From positions 2,779,031-2,843,030 of the forward strand of contig NZ_LFZV01000001.1 of assembly GCF_001183965.1 (NCBI RefSeq): 64,000 nt of DNA. The letters are read 5' to 3'. Position numbers and translations under genes: made by a program. Position 1 is the stretch's first letter, and each line of letters starts with the position of its first letter. Shown here in pieces: positions 38,787 through 46,936 of this stretch. This DNA is from Bacillus sp. FJAT-27916 (GTDB lineage Bacteria; Bacillota; Bacilli; Bacillales; Pradoshiaceae). The notes beneath the pieces are model-generated. The model ran no database searches and was not told the origin of the DNA. It saw only the letters and a program-made list of their open reading frames with translations.

Positions 38787-39815
38787 TCATTCCTTCTTTA
38801 CCGTCAACAGAACTAAGAAGGATAAACTTATATAACCAAACAATGGATATAGGTAAGAAATTAACGGGCCATAATCGAATTGGCCAATCAGGAGGCAGAA
38901 ACTTAATACGAAGACATAAAGTGACCATGAGGGCAGCCCGGTCACTTTCTTTAATTGCCGCTCAAGCCCAAAGGCATTGCCAATAAGCGAGGTAAAGATC
39001 TCACCGAAGATAATGAACAAATATAATCCGTACAAATAGGGGGCAATGGACTTCATGACATAGGCCGTGGGGATATTAATCTCTCCAATCCCACTGACAG
39101 ATGATAAGGAAATATGACAGCTTAGAAGAACGAGCGCTAACAGGACTCCCCCTAGATTGGCTCCTCTTCTAATCAGTTTCTCATCCCCAATCTCTGTCGC
39201 CAACGGAACAAGTACAGCTTGTGTCAAAGCAAGATTGAAGGCCGTATAGGAAAACGGGGACAAGAAAGCCTTCATGCTCACAAAGTCAGGGATATGCACT
39301 AAATGGGCAGCCCCCTTTAATGTAAAAAGGGAAACCACCATCAAAATGATATTAAACATGACCATAGCCGGCACAACAAATGTATTAATGGAGAGGAGTC
39401 CATGTACACCCCAGCTCATAACAACCACTGCCAAAAAGGCTGTAAACACCATTCCGCCCATTTTGGAGAACCCAAGCTGTTCCTCAAAAAGGCCTCCCGC
39501 TCCAGCCATCATGACTCCTGTCACCCCAATGAGCATAAACATAACAATTACATTAATAAAAAGGGCCAAACGTTTCCCGAATAGCCACGCATTGAATTCC
39601 ATATAATTTTTCAAATCATACTTGAGGGCAATCACCATCATCTTTCTGCCCAGACTGATAAATATATATCCAGCTAAAATAATGCCAAGCAGCCCGTAAG
39701 ATCCGTATTTCGTAAAGAATTCATAAATTTCCTTACCGGTGGCAAAGCCTGCCCCTATTACCGTCCCAACATATACGGCAGCTACCTGGAATACGCTCAT
39801 CCATTGTTTTTTCAA
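38787..39815 (-). CDS. ykvI: YkvI-family membrane protein
   Basis: A 342-residue membrane protein with about ten hydrophobic segments, beginning with VYVGTVIGAGFATGKEI, the pattern of the YkvI family and of distant APC/LeuT-fold transporters. The substrate is unknown. The TTG at 39815 has GAGGAGG 8 nt upstream; the longer frame from 39893 has no support. Neighbour of the MhqR-like regulator gene. Confidence 0.8.
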   Translation of the reverse strand: MKKQWMSVFQVAAVYVGTVIGAGFATGKEIYEFFTKYGSYGLLGIILAGYIFISLGRKMMVIALKYDLKNYMEFNAWLFGKRLALFINVIVMFMLIGVTGVMMAGAGGLFEEQLGFSKMGGMVFTAFLAVVVMSWGVHGLLSINTFVVPAMVMFNIILMVVSLFTLKGAAHLVHIPDFVSMKAFLSPFSYTAFNLALTQAVLVPLATEIGDEKLIRRGANLGGVLLALVLLSCHISLSSVSGIGEINIPTAYVMKSIAPYLYGLYLFIIFGEIFTSLIGNAFGLERQLKKVTGLPSWSLYVFVLSFCLLIGQFDYGPLISYLYPLFGYISLSFLVLLTVKKE

Positions 39816-39917
39816 ACTTGTCCCTCCTCTGCCTATAGACACTTTATGCTGGAGAAGGACTGTTATGTATAGAACTGGAAAAAAATCAATCATACCCCTG
39901 AGCTAAGCTATTAGATG

Positions 39918-39955
39918 AAAAAAAGGACTGAATCTTTTCCATTCAATCCTTTTTC
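39918..39955 (-). terminator. Terminator of the MarR gene
   Basis: AAAAAGGACTGAAT pairs with ATTCAATCCTTTTT (one mismatch) around a 7-nt loop, with a T7 tail on the minus strand. Confidence 0.85.
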
Positions 39956-39963
39956 GTGAACGA

Positions 39964-40398
39964 TTATTTAGCTGGTGCAGCTTGGCCAATTTTTTTCATG
40001 CACTCAATGGCAATCGCTTTTTCTTCATCTGATAAGACGCTCATAATCTCTTCAATCCGCTCTTGATGAGCTGGGAAGATTCCTTCGAGGAATTCCGTCC
40101 CCTCTTCAGTGATTTGTGCATAGGTCACCCTTCTGTCATTAGGGCAGGCAACCCTTTTCAGAAGTCCCTTCTTCTCCAGCTTATCGACCACATAGGTGAT
40201 GCTGCCGCTTGCCAGGAGAATTTTATCCCCGATGTGCTGTAAGGGCTGCTCACCTTTATGATAGAGAAGCTCAAGTACAGCAAATTCAGTTGGGTTGACC
40301 CCTTCTTTTTGAATATATTTATTCGTGTAATCATTAATCGCTCTGTAGGCTTTAGACATCACCACAAAGAGTTTTAGTGATTGATTTGGTTCGACCAT
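39964..40398 (-). CDS. mhqR: MarR-family regulator, MhqR-like
   Basis: A 144-residue winged-helix repressor. The central DNA-binding part, including NPTEFAVLELLYHKGEQP and LASGSITYVVDKLEKKGLL, is very close to B. subtilis MhqR (YkvE), which senses 2-methylhydroquinone and catechols. DRR in the wing is present (PNDRRVTYA). The dioxygenase/azoreductase targets of MhqR are not in this window. In B. subtilis mhqR lies next to kinD; here it lies next to spo0E and a PAS kinase. Confidence 0.75.
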   Translation of the reverse strand: MVEPNQSLKLFVVMSKAYRAINDYTNKYIQKEGVNPTEFAVLELLYHKGEQPLQHIGDKILLASGSITYVVDKLEKKGLLKRVACPNDRRVTYAQITEEGTEFLEGIFPAHQERIEEIMSVLSDEEKAIAIECMKKIGQAAPAK

Positions 40399-40631
40399 TT
40401 CCTCTTACCCTCCGAATTCGTTTTTCTTCAAGAATCTCGATTTGCGTTATTATACTTCTAAACTAAACAAAAGTAAATTATTTATCGGTAAAAAGGATGA
40501 GGAAAGTAAATGCGGCCCACCTGTCACGTTTATGACGGCCAGCCTGTTTTGAGGTTCATTTCGAGGCGGAATGCCTTAACGCAAAAGCCGATTAGCAGTC
40601 AGGTCCAGCAAAGTATGGACTCAAGGCTGCA

Positions 40632-40802
40632 TTACGTACGCTTATATTTCATTCTTGTATATTGATTGATTAACTGGTCAAGCTGTCTGCTTAATTGGAT
40701 TGTCCCTTGATCTAAATACCCATATTCAGAAGCATAGCTGATCATCTTCTCTCTCGCGATGTTAATATCTGCTTCTAGAGTAACAAAGTTCGCTTGTTTC
40801 AC
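40632..40802 (-). CDS. Spo0E-family aspartyl-phosphate phosphatase
   Basis: 56 residues, GTG start with AGGAGG 7 nt upstream. The Spo0E family signature SxxLD is present as SRQLDQLINQY near residues 38-48, in a two-helix hairpin (ADINIAREKMISYASEYGYL forms helix one). Such proteins dephosphorylate Spo0A-P and delay sporulation. It lies downstream of the PAS kinase on the same strand, with its own promoter, so kinase and antagonist are neighbours. Which paralogue (Spo0E, YnzD, YisI) cannot be told. Confidence 0.88.
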   Translation of the reverse strand: MKQANFVTLEADINIAREKMISYASEYGYLDQGTIQLSRQLDQLINQYTRMKYKRT

Positions 40803-40834
40803 GACGTTTCCTCCTATGCAATCTTTCTGTATGG

Positions 40835-40863
40835 ATTATGCCAAAATTCCAAATAAATGTAAA
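40835..40863 (-). promoter_or_regulatory. Sigma-A promoter of the Spo0E-like gene
   Basis: Minus strand TTTACA, 17-nt spacer, CATAAT, about 33 nt before the GTG start. Confidence 0.65.
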
Positions 40864-40949
40864 TCAATAACCATGATAATTCATTAAATTGTAATTTCTT
40901 AAGATAAAGGACATGAAATGAACCTCCTTGTCGAAAGAAGGTTCTCACG

Positions 40950-43127
40950 TTATTCATGGAAGATTGGAAGATAGATTTGAAAGAGGGTCCCCTCCCCTTC
41001 CTTACTCGTCACTTCTATCCAGCCTTCGTGCTCTTCAATAATTTTATAGGTAACCATTAACCCAAGGCCGGTTCCTTTTTCCTTCGTCGTATAAAAGGGT
41101 TCGCCCAGTTTCTTTAAGACTGACTTCGGTATGCCGATGCCATGATCCTGGATGGATATTAAGATATGGTTATCAAAAAAAGGTTCTGTGGAAACATCAA
41201 TCGTTCCACCGCCAGGCATCGCTTCGATAGCATTTTTCAGGAGATTAATAAAGACCTGCTTCAATTGATTGGCTTCACAATGCACCAGTGGCAGCTCACC
41301 ATAGTTCGTCTGAAACTGGATATTCAGCATCGCTGCCTGAGCACTCAATAATTCAAGTGTTTCGCTTAATACGGTATTTACTTGTTTAATTTGATAGGAT
41401 ACAGCTTGAGGCTTAGCTAATATCAGAAAATCGGTAATAATGGTTTCAATCCGCTGTAATTCAGATGTGATAACCTGAAAATAACTGGCATAATCGCCCT
41501 TCAAACTGCCCTCAAGCAATTGAATAAAGCCCTTCAGCGCTGTCATTGGGTTTCTAATTTCATGAGCAATCCCTGCGGCTAGCTCTCCCACTACATTTAA
41601 TGTATCAGATTTCTTTAATTGTTCCTCCATCTTAAGCTTATCCGTTATATCACGAAAAACGGTCAAATGCATTCCCTTCATAATATCCGGGCGGGAGAGA
41701 AAATCCAATTGCTTCGTCTGACCATCCTTACAGGTCAACTCACAAACAAAATTATGCTGTGTATTCTTAGCCATTAAAGAAAGATGACGCTGCAGATGCT
41801 TCTTCTGATTTGAATCAAGGTCAAAAATCTCTTGAAAGGTTTGGCCAATCATCCCCTCTGACGGCAGCCCGATAATATCAGATGCCGGAGCATTCACGTC
41901 AATAATCCGGCCGTCCTCCCGCCAAATAAGGAGTCCATCAAATGTCCCATCAAAGATTCTGCGAAACTTTTGGTGGAACAAAAAGCCGTCATCTTCATAT
42001 GGATAGATTCCATGCGGCATCTTGCAAAGTAACAGATTGTACTCAGAATCCTTGATGGGCTTGTTCGTAATTTCAATAAGCTTTGCCTTTCCATCAGGCC
42101 ATCTGCAGTACGTTTCAAATGACCAATTCTCAGCTGTATTTTGCAGCATTTCATCTAGCTCCCCAGCTTGCAGTACAAGATCCCGTATATGAAGTTTCAT
42201 CATTTCTGACCTTGGATAACCGAATAGCATGCTGGCCTGTTCATTGACACGGATAATCTGACCATCCCTTTGAACAATTAAGACAGCTCCATCAACCTGT
42301 GTAGATATTTCTTCTATTAAATGGATAACCGAATGCGTAATTGCCGGCTTTTGAGCCTCAGCAAACACCGTATAATATAATCCGCTATGCAAATTATAGC
42401 TTGCCATATACTCATACCTTGTGGATACTCCCCTAATTTCCACATAAAAAAAACCTTTGCATTCCTTGCTTGTTCTTAAATTCCCTAAGTTATCCAGGAA
42501 GGATTGGGCACTCTCTTCCTTCATAAGTCTAAGAAAACTATTCCCGAGCAATTCATACCGTTCCTTTTCCAGCAAGGCTGCAAATGCCTCATTCGCATCT
42601 ACTATAGTGCCTTTGCCATTATGAATGACAATATTATGGCTAAGACCGTTGATTAAGTCAGCATACAAATTATGATTGCCGATTGTTGAAGGAAGAAGAT
42701 TATTGTCGCTGACCATCAACATGTAAATAAATTTTTCAGGGTTTCCAAGCTCTTCCTTGCCGTCTGCCGCAGCAAAAATTTCAATCTCAAGAGGGTGTGA
42801 GGCATGCAGAAAGGTTGTCCATTTATCAAAGGAATAACCATGCTGGTTTAGTTTCTTCACTTGAAATTTCACCAATTCACTGGAAACATCATGAAAGAAA
42901 TCTTTTAAATTCCGCGGCCGGTCGACTTGGCCTAATTGCTGATACAGCTTGCTCGCCCTTGTATTTAAAGAAAGGATATTTAATTCCTTATCCGTCATAA
43001 TTATGGCTTCTGAATGGAATTGGTAAAAGTTCTCCCATAATTGAATCTCTGTTTTTAGCCTTTGATTATCCTCTTTGATTTGGTGGTTCAACCCCTCATC
43101 TAGATTCATCATTTGACCATCACTCAA
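40950..43127 (-). CDS. Soluble multi-PAS sensor histidine kinase (sporulation-kinase-like)
   Basis: A 725-residue kinase without membrane segments. About four PAS domains (near residues 35-145, 160-275, 285-395 and 400-510) are followed by HisKA with phospho-acceptor His522 in AHEIRNPMT, then the ATPase domain (N box LLKNAIEAM, G1 DHGIGIP, G2 GTGLGL). The plan matches KinA-type sporulation kinases. The TTG at 43127 is chosen: AGGAGG lies 6 nt upstream, and an ATG nine codons earlier would lie at the transcription start predicted from the sigma-H promoter. No response regulator is adjacent, as for phosphorelay kinases. Confidence 0.85.
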   Translation of the reverse strand: MSDGQMMNLDEGLNHQIKEDNQRLKTEIQLWENFYQFHSEAIIMTDKELNILSLNTRASKLYQQLGQVDRPRNLKDFFHDVSSELVKFQVKKLNQHGYSFDKWTTFLHASHPLEIEIFAAADGKEELGNPEKFIYMLMVSDNNLLPSTIGNHNLYADLINGLSHNIVIHNGKGTIVDANEAFAALLEKERYELLGNSFLRLMKEESAQSFLDNLGNLRTSKECKGFFYVEIRGVSTRYEYMASYNLHSGLYYTVFAEAQKPAITHSVIHLIEEISTQVDGAVLIVQRDGQIIRVNEQASMLFGYPRSEMMKLHIRDLVLQAGELDEMLQNTAENWSFETYCRWPDGKAKLIEITNKPIKDSEYNLLLCKMPHGIYPYEDDGFLFHQKFRRIFDGTFDGLLIWREDGRIIDVNAPASDIIGLPSEGMIGQTFQEIFDLDSNQKKHLQRHLSLMAKNTQHNFVCELTCKDGQTKQLDFLSRPDIMKGMHLTVFRDITDKLKMEEQLKKSDTLNVVGELAAGIAHEIRNPMTALKGFIQLLEGSLKGDYASYFQVITSELQRIETIITDFLILAKPQAVSYQIKQVNTVLSETLELLSAQAAMLNIQFQTNYGELPLVHCEANQLKQVFINLLKNAIEAMPGGGTIDVSTEPFFDNHILISIQDHGIGIPKSVLKKLGEPFYTTKEKGTGLGLMVTYKIIEEHEGWIEVTSKEGEGTLFQIYLPIFHE

Positions 43128-43165
43128 GACAATCCTCCTTTTCGCTTCCGACATTCATCCCTTTA

Positions 43166-43194
43166 TAATTCTACAAAATCCTGACAATTCCTTT
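43166..43194 (-). promoter_or_regulatory. Sigma-H promoter upstream of the PAS kinase
   Basis: On the minus strand AAAGGAATT, 11 nt, GTAGAATTA. This fits the published B. subtilis sigma-H pattern RNAGGAWWW-N11/12-RNNGAATWW at every position. The start would be near 43160, giving a leader of about 33 nt to the TTG start. Confidence 0.8.
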
Positions 43195-43330
43195 TCTTTT
43201 TGAAAACATTGTGACAAACGGTCAAAATTTCCCATATCCTTTAGAAATAAGAGATGTTCTGACGCCTTTACCTAAAGCGGGTCTATTGAACTTCGAACAG
43301 AGCGATTGAATGCCGATAAAACATTCCCTA

Positions 43331-43366
43331 TAAAAAGAAGACTGTCCGCTAAGGGACAGCCTTCTA
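43331..43366 (-). terminator. Terminator of the oxoacid:ferredoxin oxidoreductase operon
   Basis: AGAAGGCTGTCC pairs with GGACAGTCTTCT around a 6-nt loop, with a TTTTTAT tail on the minus strand. Confidence 0.9.
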
Positions 43367-43376
43367 ACTGCTTTCA

Positions 43377-45677
43377 TTATAAAGCTGGATTTTCATGTCT
43401 TGCTTGCAGCTTCATCCAGCGTTTATTCACTTCTTCTTCAAACTCATGGAGTAAGTGCGCATTCTCTTCTTTAAGAAGATGCTTCGTCTTGCCCATATAT
43501 TTGAGCCATTCGGCTAATTCAATCCGTTTCTTTCTTGCTTCTGGATTGTAGGTGATGCTTGTTTCTCCTCTTTCGACTTCATATAGAGGGAAGAAACAGG
43601 AATTGACGGCAGCCTCCATGATATTCGTACCGTCTCTCTCATTAGATTTCCAGTTTAACGGACAAGTAATGAGAATCTTTCCATATACGGTTCCAACATT
43701 CTGAGCATACCATTGGGCTTTGGCTGCTTTCTTAATTAAATCCTGCGGGAAGGCCTCTGATCCGGTAAATACATATGGAATACCTGTCGCTGCCATGATT
43801 TGCGGTGTATCCTTATGGTGGAATGCCTTACCTTGCTGCCCTTTCCCAACACCTGTTGTGCTTGTCATATTGCCAATTGGGGTCGAATAGGACATTTGAG
43901 ATCCTGTATTCATATATCCTTCATTATCATATTCAAGCATAATCAGCTTATGGTTGCGAAGGGCCGTACCAATGGCAGATCCCATCCCGATATCCATTCC
44001 GCCGTCACCGGTGATCATCACAAAGGTTGCGTCATCGCTGATGTCTATCTCACCTCTGCGTTTCTTCTCCAGGAATGCTTCCAATGTTCCAGATAAGGTT
44101 GCCGGACCATTTTGGAATAGATTGTGAATCATCGTTTGCTTATGAGAGCTATGCGGGTAAGCCGTGGTAACAACATAGGCACAGCCCGTCTGGTACAAGG
44201 CAACAATATCTCCTTCTATTCCTTTGAAGAATAATTCCAGTGCCGGGAAGATTCCGCAGCCGGGACATGCTCCATGGCCTGGTGCTAACCGTTTAGGCTT
44301 CTCCATAAGAGCGCGAATAGGAGGGATTCGGACTTTCAGTTTCCCCGTCTCTTCATCAGGGGTAACTTGAATTAACCCTGTCTTATAAACGTCGCCTGTT
44401 TGCGGTGTGATGGTTGGTTCCAGTTTATTCTCTTCCTGTCCCTTGTGAACACCGTAATAATCAAACGCTTTTTCGATCTCTCCTGTTTGCAGTACATGTA
44501 AGGTTTCGTCAAAGAATGCCTGTGCATCCTCCGGATAGAAATCTTTACCACCAAGACCAAATACACGGCTCAGCACAAGGGTTTCATTGTCCTTATCTTC
44601 TTGAAGGGCTGATTTCACTTCATGTGTAAGGTTCGGTCCATTAGCCCCATAGGAATCGGCTCTTTCACCGACAAGAAGAACCTTCACATTCTTAAGGGCT
44701 GCTTTAATTTCCTCTTTCGGGAATGGACGGATAATATTCGGGCTGATTACACCGGCCTTTATCCCCTGCTGACGCAAGCTGTCGACAATATCCTTTGCCG
44801 TTTCTGCGGCAGAGTTTAAGAGGAATAGAGCAACCTCTGCATCCTCCATCTGATAAAGATCAAGGGTATCATAATGGCGGCCGGATAATTCGCCATACTC
44901 CTTCGCCACTTCCTTGAAAATCTCACCGGCGCGGTACATCGCATTTGATTGCTGATAATGGTTATTGGTCAAGTCATCCCCATTCATATGAGCGCCGATA
45001 GTAATCGGATTATTCACATCAACATGAGGGAATTCCGTTGGGCACTCGCCGACAAACGCTTGTACAGCTGTACGGTCGCTGAAATATTGCACCTTTCTCT
45101 TTTGATGGGAAGTAAAGAATCCATCATAGGCAACAATTACCGGCAGACGCACATCCGCATGCTCGGAAATCTTCAATGCCATAATATTCATATCATAAAC
45201 AGCCTGTGGACTGCGTGCAGTCAAGATCACCCAGCCTGTATTCAACGCATAGTATAAGTCAGAATGGTCGCCGCGGATATCAAGCGGACCGCTGATAGCA
45301 CGAGTTACGAGATTCATGACCATCGGGAAACGCGTACCCGCTTGAACAGGAAGCTGCTCGAGCATATACATCAAGCCATTGGCGCTCGTTGCGTTAAAGA
45401 CACGGGCACCCGTCGTCGCTGCTCCGTAACAAATTCCCGCAGAGCCGTGCTCGCCATCAGCTGGAATCAGCTTGATATCATGCTCTCCTCTAGTCTTCAT
45501 CATGTCCAAGTATTGTGCAATCTCGGTTGATGGAGTAATAGGGAAATACCCCATTATATGATAATTAATTTGAGCTGCTGCCATGGCAGCCATCTCATTG
45601 CCTGATTCAAAGGTCGTTATTTGATTAGGTTTCATGGTTTCATTCATTTCTTTTACTTCCAGTTCATTCACTGCCAT
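43377..45677 (-). CDS. 2-oxoacid:ferredoxin oxidoreductase, fused alpha and beta subunits
   Basis: A 766-residue fusion. Residues about 20-420 are the alpha part (GYFPITPSTEIAQ, the RAISGPLDIRGDHSD loop, domain II ending near 420). Residues about 480-766 are the beta part with ACPGCG and the thiamine-diphosphate motif GDGGMDIG ending in N about 27 residues on. It oxidatively decarboxylates pyruvate or another 2-oxoacid to acyl-CoA, passing electrons to ferredoxin or flavodoxin. It overlaps the gamma/delta gene by one base (TAATG). Pyruvate is the likeliest substrate but not proved. Confidence 0.88.
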   Translation of the reverse strand: MAVNELEVKEMNETMKPNQITTFESGNEMAAMAAAQINYHIMGYFPITPSTEIAQYLDMMKTRGEHDIKLIPADGEHGSAGICYGAATTGARVFNATSANGLMYMLEQLPVQAGTRFPMVMNLVTRAISGPLDIRGDHSDLYYALNTGWVILTARSPQAVYDMNIMALKISEHADVRLPVIVAYDGFFTSHQKRKVQYFSDRTAVQAFVGECPTEFPHVDVNNPITIGAHMNGDDLTNNHYQQSNAMYRAGEIFKEVAKEYGELSGRHYDTLDLYQMEDAEVALFLLNSAAETAKDIVDSLRQQGIKAGVISPNIIRPFPKEEIKAALKNVKVLLVGERADSYGANGPNLTHEVKSALQEDKDNETLVLSRVFGLGGKDFYPEDAQAFFDETLHVLQTGEIEKAFDYYGVHKGQEENKLEPTITPQTGDVYKTGLIQVTPDEETGKLKVRIPPIRALMEKPKRLAPGHGACPGCGIFPALELFFKGIEGDIVALYQTGCAYVVTTAYPHSSHKQTMIHNLFQNGPATLSGTLEAFLEKKRRGEIDISDDATFVMITGDGGMDIGMGSAIGTALRNHKLIMLEYDNEGYMNTGSQMSYSTPIGNMTSTTGVGKGQQGKAFHHKDTPQIMAATGIPYVFTGSEAFPQDLIKKAAKAQWYAQNVGTVYGKILITCPLNWKSNERDGTNIMEAAVNSCFFPLYEVERGETSITYNPEARKKRIELAEWLKYMGKTKHLLKEENAHLLHEFEEEVNKRWMKLQARHENPAL

Positions 45678-46690
45678 TATTCAACACTCCCTGCTATTAA
45701 AGGGTGGTTATGCTTTACACTATGTTCCTCGGCAAACCCAAGCATTTCTCGCATATCGGCCAAAGCACTTGTCGGACAAGCCTCCACACATTTCAGACAG
45801 CCCTTGCAATATTGATAGTCAATACCGGTAAGGAACATTTGCTTACGGCCGCGTTTATCCTCCCCTTCCTTCCAAACGAAACAGAGGTCGGGGCAAACGA
45901 CATCACAGGCAGCGCAGTGAATGCATTTCTCTTGTTCCCAGCTTGGCAGGAACCCTTGTCTGGACCCGCTTAAGTCTTTCAGCAGGCTATTGCCTTGTGC
46001 AATGATGGTACCGCCTATCAGTTGAGTTTCATAACCAAGCAGGGGAGCTGGCTTCGTAAAGCTTTTCCCTTCAGCATCAGCCGGTACCTCATATTCTTTA
46101 AAGCGGACTTCTTGATATCCCCGTTCAAACGTTCGAATATTCGGCTCGACTAAGTGCGGGTATTTCTTTTCGAAGGTCCTTCTAATGACATCTTTCATCG
46201 ATTCAGCATCAAGAAAGCTGCAAATTCTAAAGAGCGCTCCAAGCATGGCTGTATTAACCTTCGTTTTCTCCTCCACCGCTATTCCTAGCGCATCAACGAT
46301 GGCAAGCGTTCCATAGGAAAGCTTCAAATCATCTTTTATTTCATCAAAGTCCCTCGTTGAATTAACGAGTACGATCCCATCTGGCTGTAAGCCGCTTACG
46401 ACATCAACCATTTTATATAAAGCCTCATGGAAGATTCCGATAACATGCGGTTCTTCAATCGGGCTATGATCCCTGATTTCCGTATCAGCATCCGCAAAGC
46501 GGATAAAACTTTTCACAGGTGACCCTTTTTTCTCCGAGCCATAAGAAGCAAAGTTCGAGCCATTAAATCCCGAGCCAAGCACACCTGATTCTGCGAGCAT
46601 TTTACCCGCCAGATTGGCCCCTAATCCTCCAATGGATTCCAACCTGATTTCATAGAAGCCTTTATCATTCTTTTTTGGCAGAATGGCCAT
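45677..46690 (-). CDS. 2-oxoacid:ferredoxin oxidoreductase, fused gamma and delta subunits
   Basis: A 337-residue fusion. The N-terminal gamma domain (GGLGANLAGKMLAESGVL, about residues 1-200) is followed by a delta ferredoxin domain with two 4Fe-4S motifs, CIHCAACDVVCP and CKGCLKCVEACP (near 265-310). It wires electrons from the alpha/beta catalytic part to an external acceptor. GAGGAGG lies 7 nt before the ATG. First gene of the operon; a perfect Fnr/Crp-type palindrome lies about 140 nt upstream. Confidence 0.9.
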   Translation of the reverse strand: MAILPKKNDKGFYEIRLESIGGLGANLAGKMLAESGVLGSGFNGSNFASYGSEKKGSPVKSFIRFADADTEIRDHSPIEEPHVIGIFHEALYKMVDVVSGLQPDGIVLVNSTRDFDEIKDDLKLSYGTLAIVDALGIAVEEKTKVNTAMLGALFRICSFLDAESMKDVIRRTFEKKYPHLVEPNIRTFERGYQEVRFKEYEVPADAEGKSFTKPAPLLGYETQLIGGTIIAQGNSLLKDLSGSRQGFLPSWEQEKCIHCAACDVVCPDLCFVWKEGEDKRGRKQMFLTGIDYQYCKGCLKCVEACPTSALADMREMLGFAEEHSVKHNHPLIAGSVE

Positions 46691-46828
46691 ATTCTTTCCT
46701 CCTCTATTTCACCTATGCATTCCATAAAGAATGGAATTACGTAACTTCACATCTATATATTTTTCAAACATGGATTGTTTGATTTTCTTGAAGACATATG
46801 ACGATAACCAGTACAATTATAATATGAT

Positions 46829-46844
46829 TGTGATTTCATTCACA
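46829..46844. promoter_or_regulatory. Fnr/Crp-family binding palindrome
   Basis: TGTGA-N6-TCACA, a perfect match to the B. subtilis Fnr box, lies in the 246-nt divergent region between the oxidoreductase operon and the acyltransferase gene. For the operon a TATCGT-like -10 at 46801-46806 would put the box near -42, the activating position; a better TATAAT at 46816-46821 would put it closer. Oxygen-limited induction is inferred. Confidence 0.65.
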
Positions 46845-46936
46845 TAGTTAAATTTGGTACATAAGGATTGTTTTAGGGGACAACCAAATGGGAAAACTAA
46901 CTAAAAGGTTTTAAGATGGACTTACAGGAGGATATC

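Noticed and set aside
40929-40935. Spo0A-box core TGTCGAA as a firm regulatory site
   Set aside because: It lies in the loop of the hairpin following the PAS kinase gene, and a 7-mer is expected by chance at this frequency. Kept only as a side note in the kinase/Spo0E finding.
43128-43154. ATG at 43154 as start of the PAS kinase
   Set aside because: The sigma-H promoter would start transcription within its ribosome site, and the TTG at 43127 has a perfect AGGAGG.
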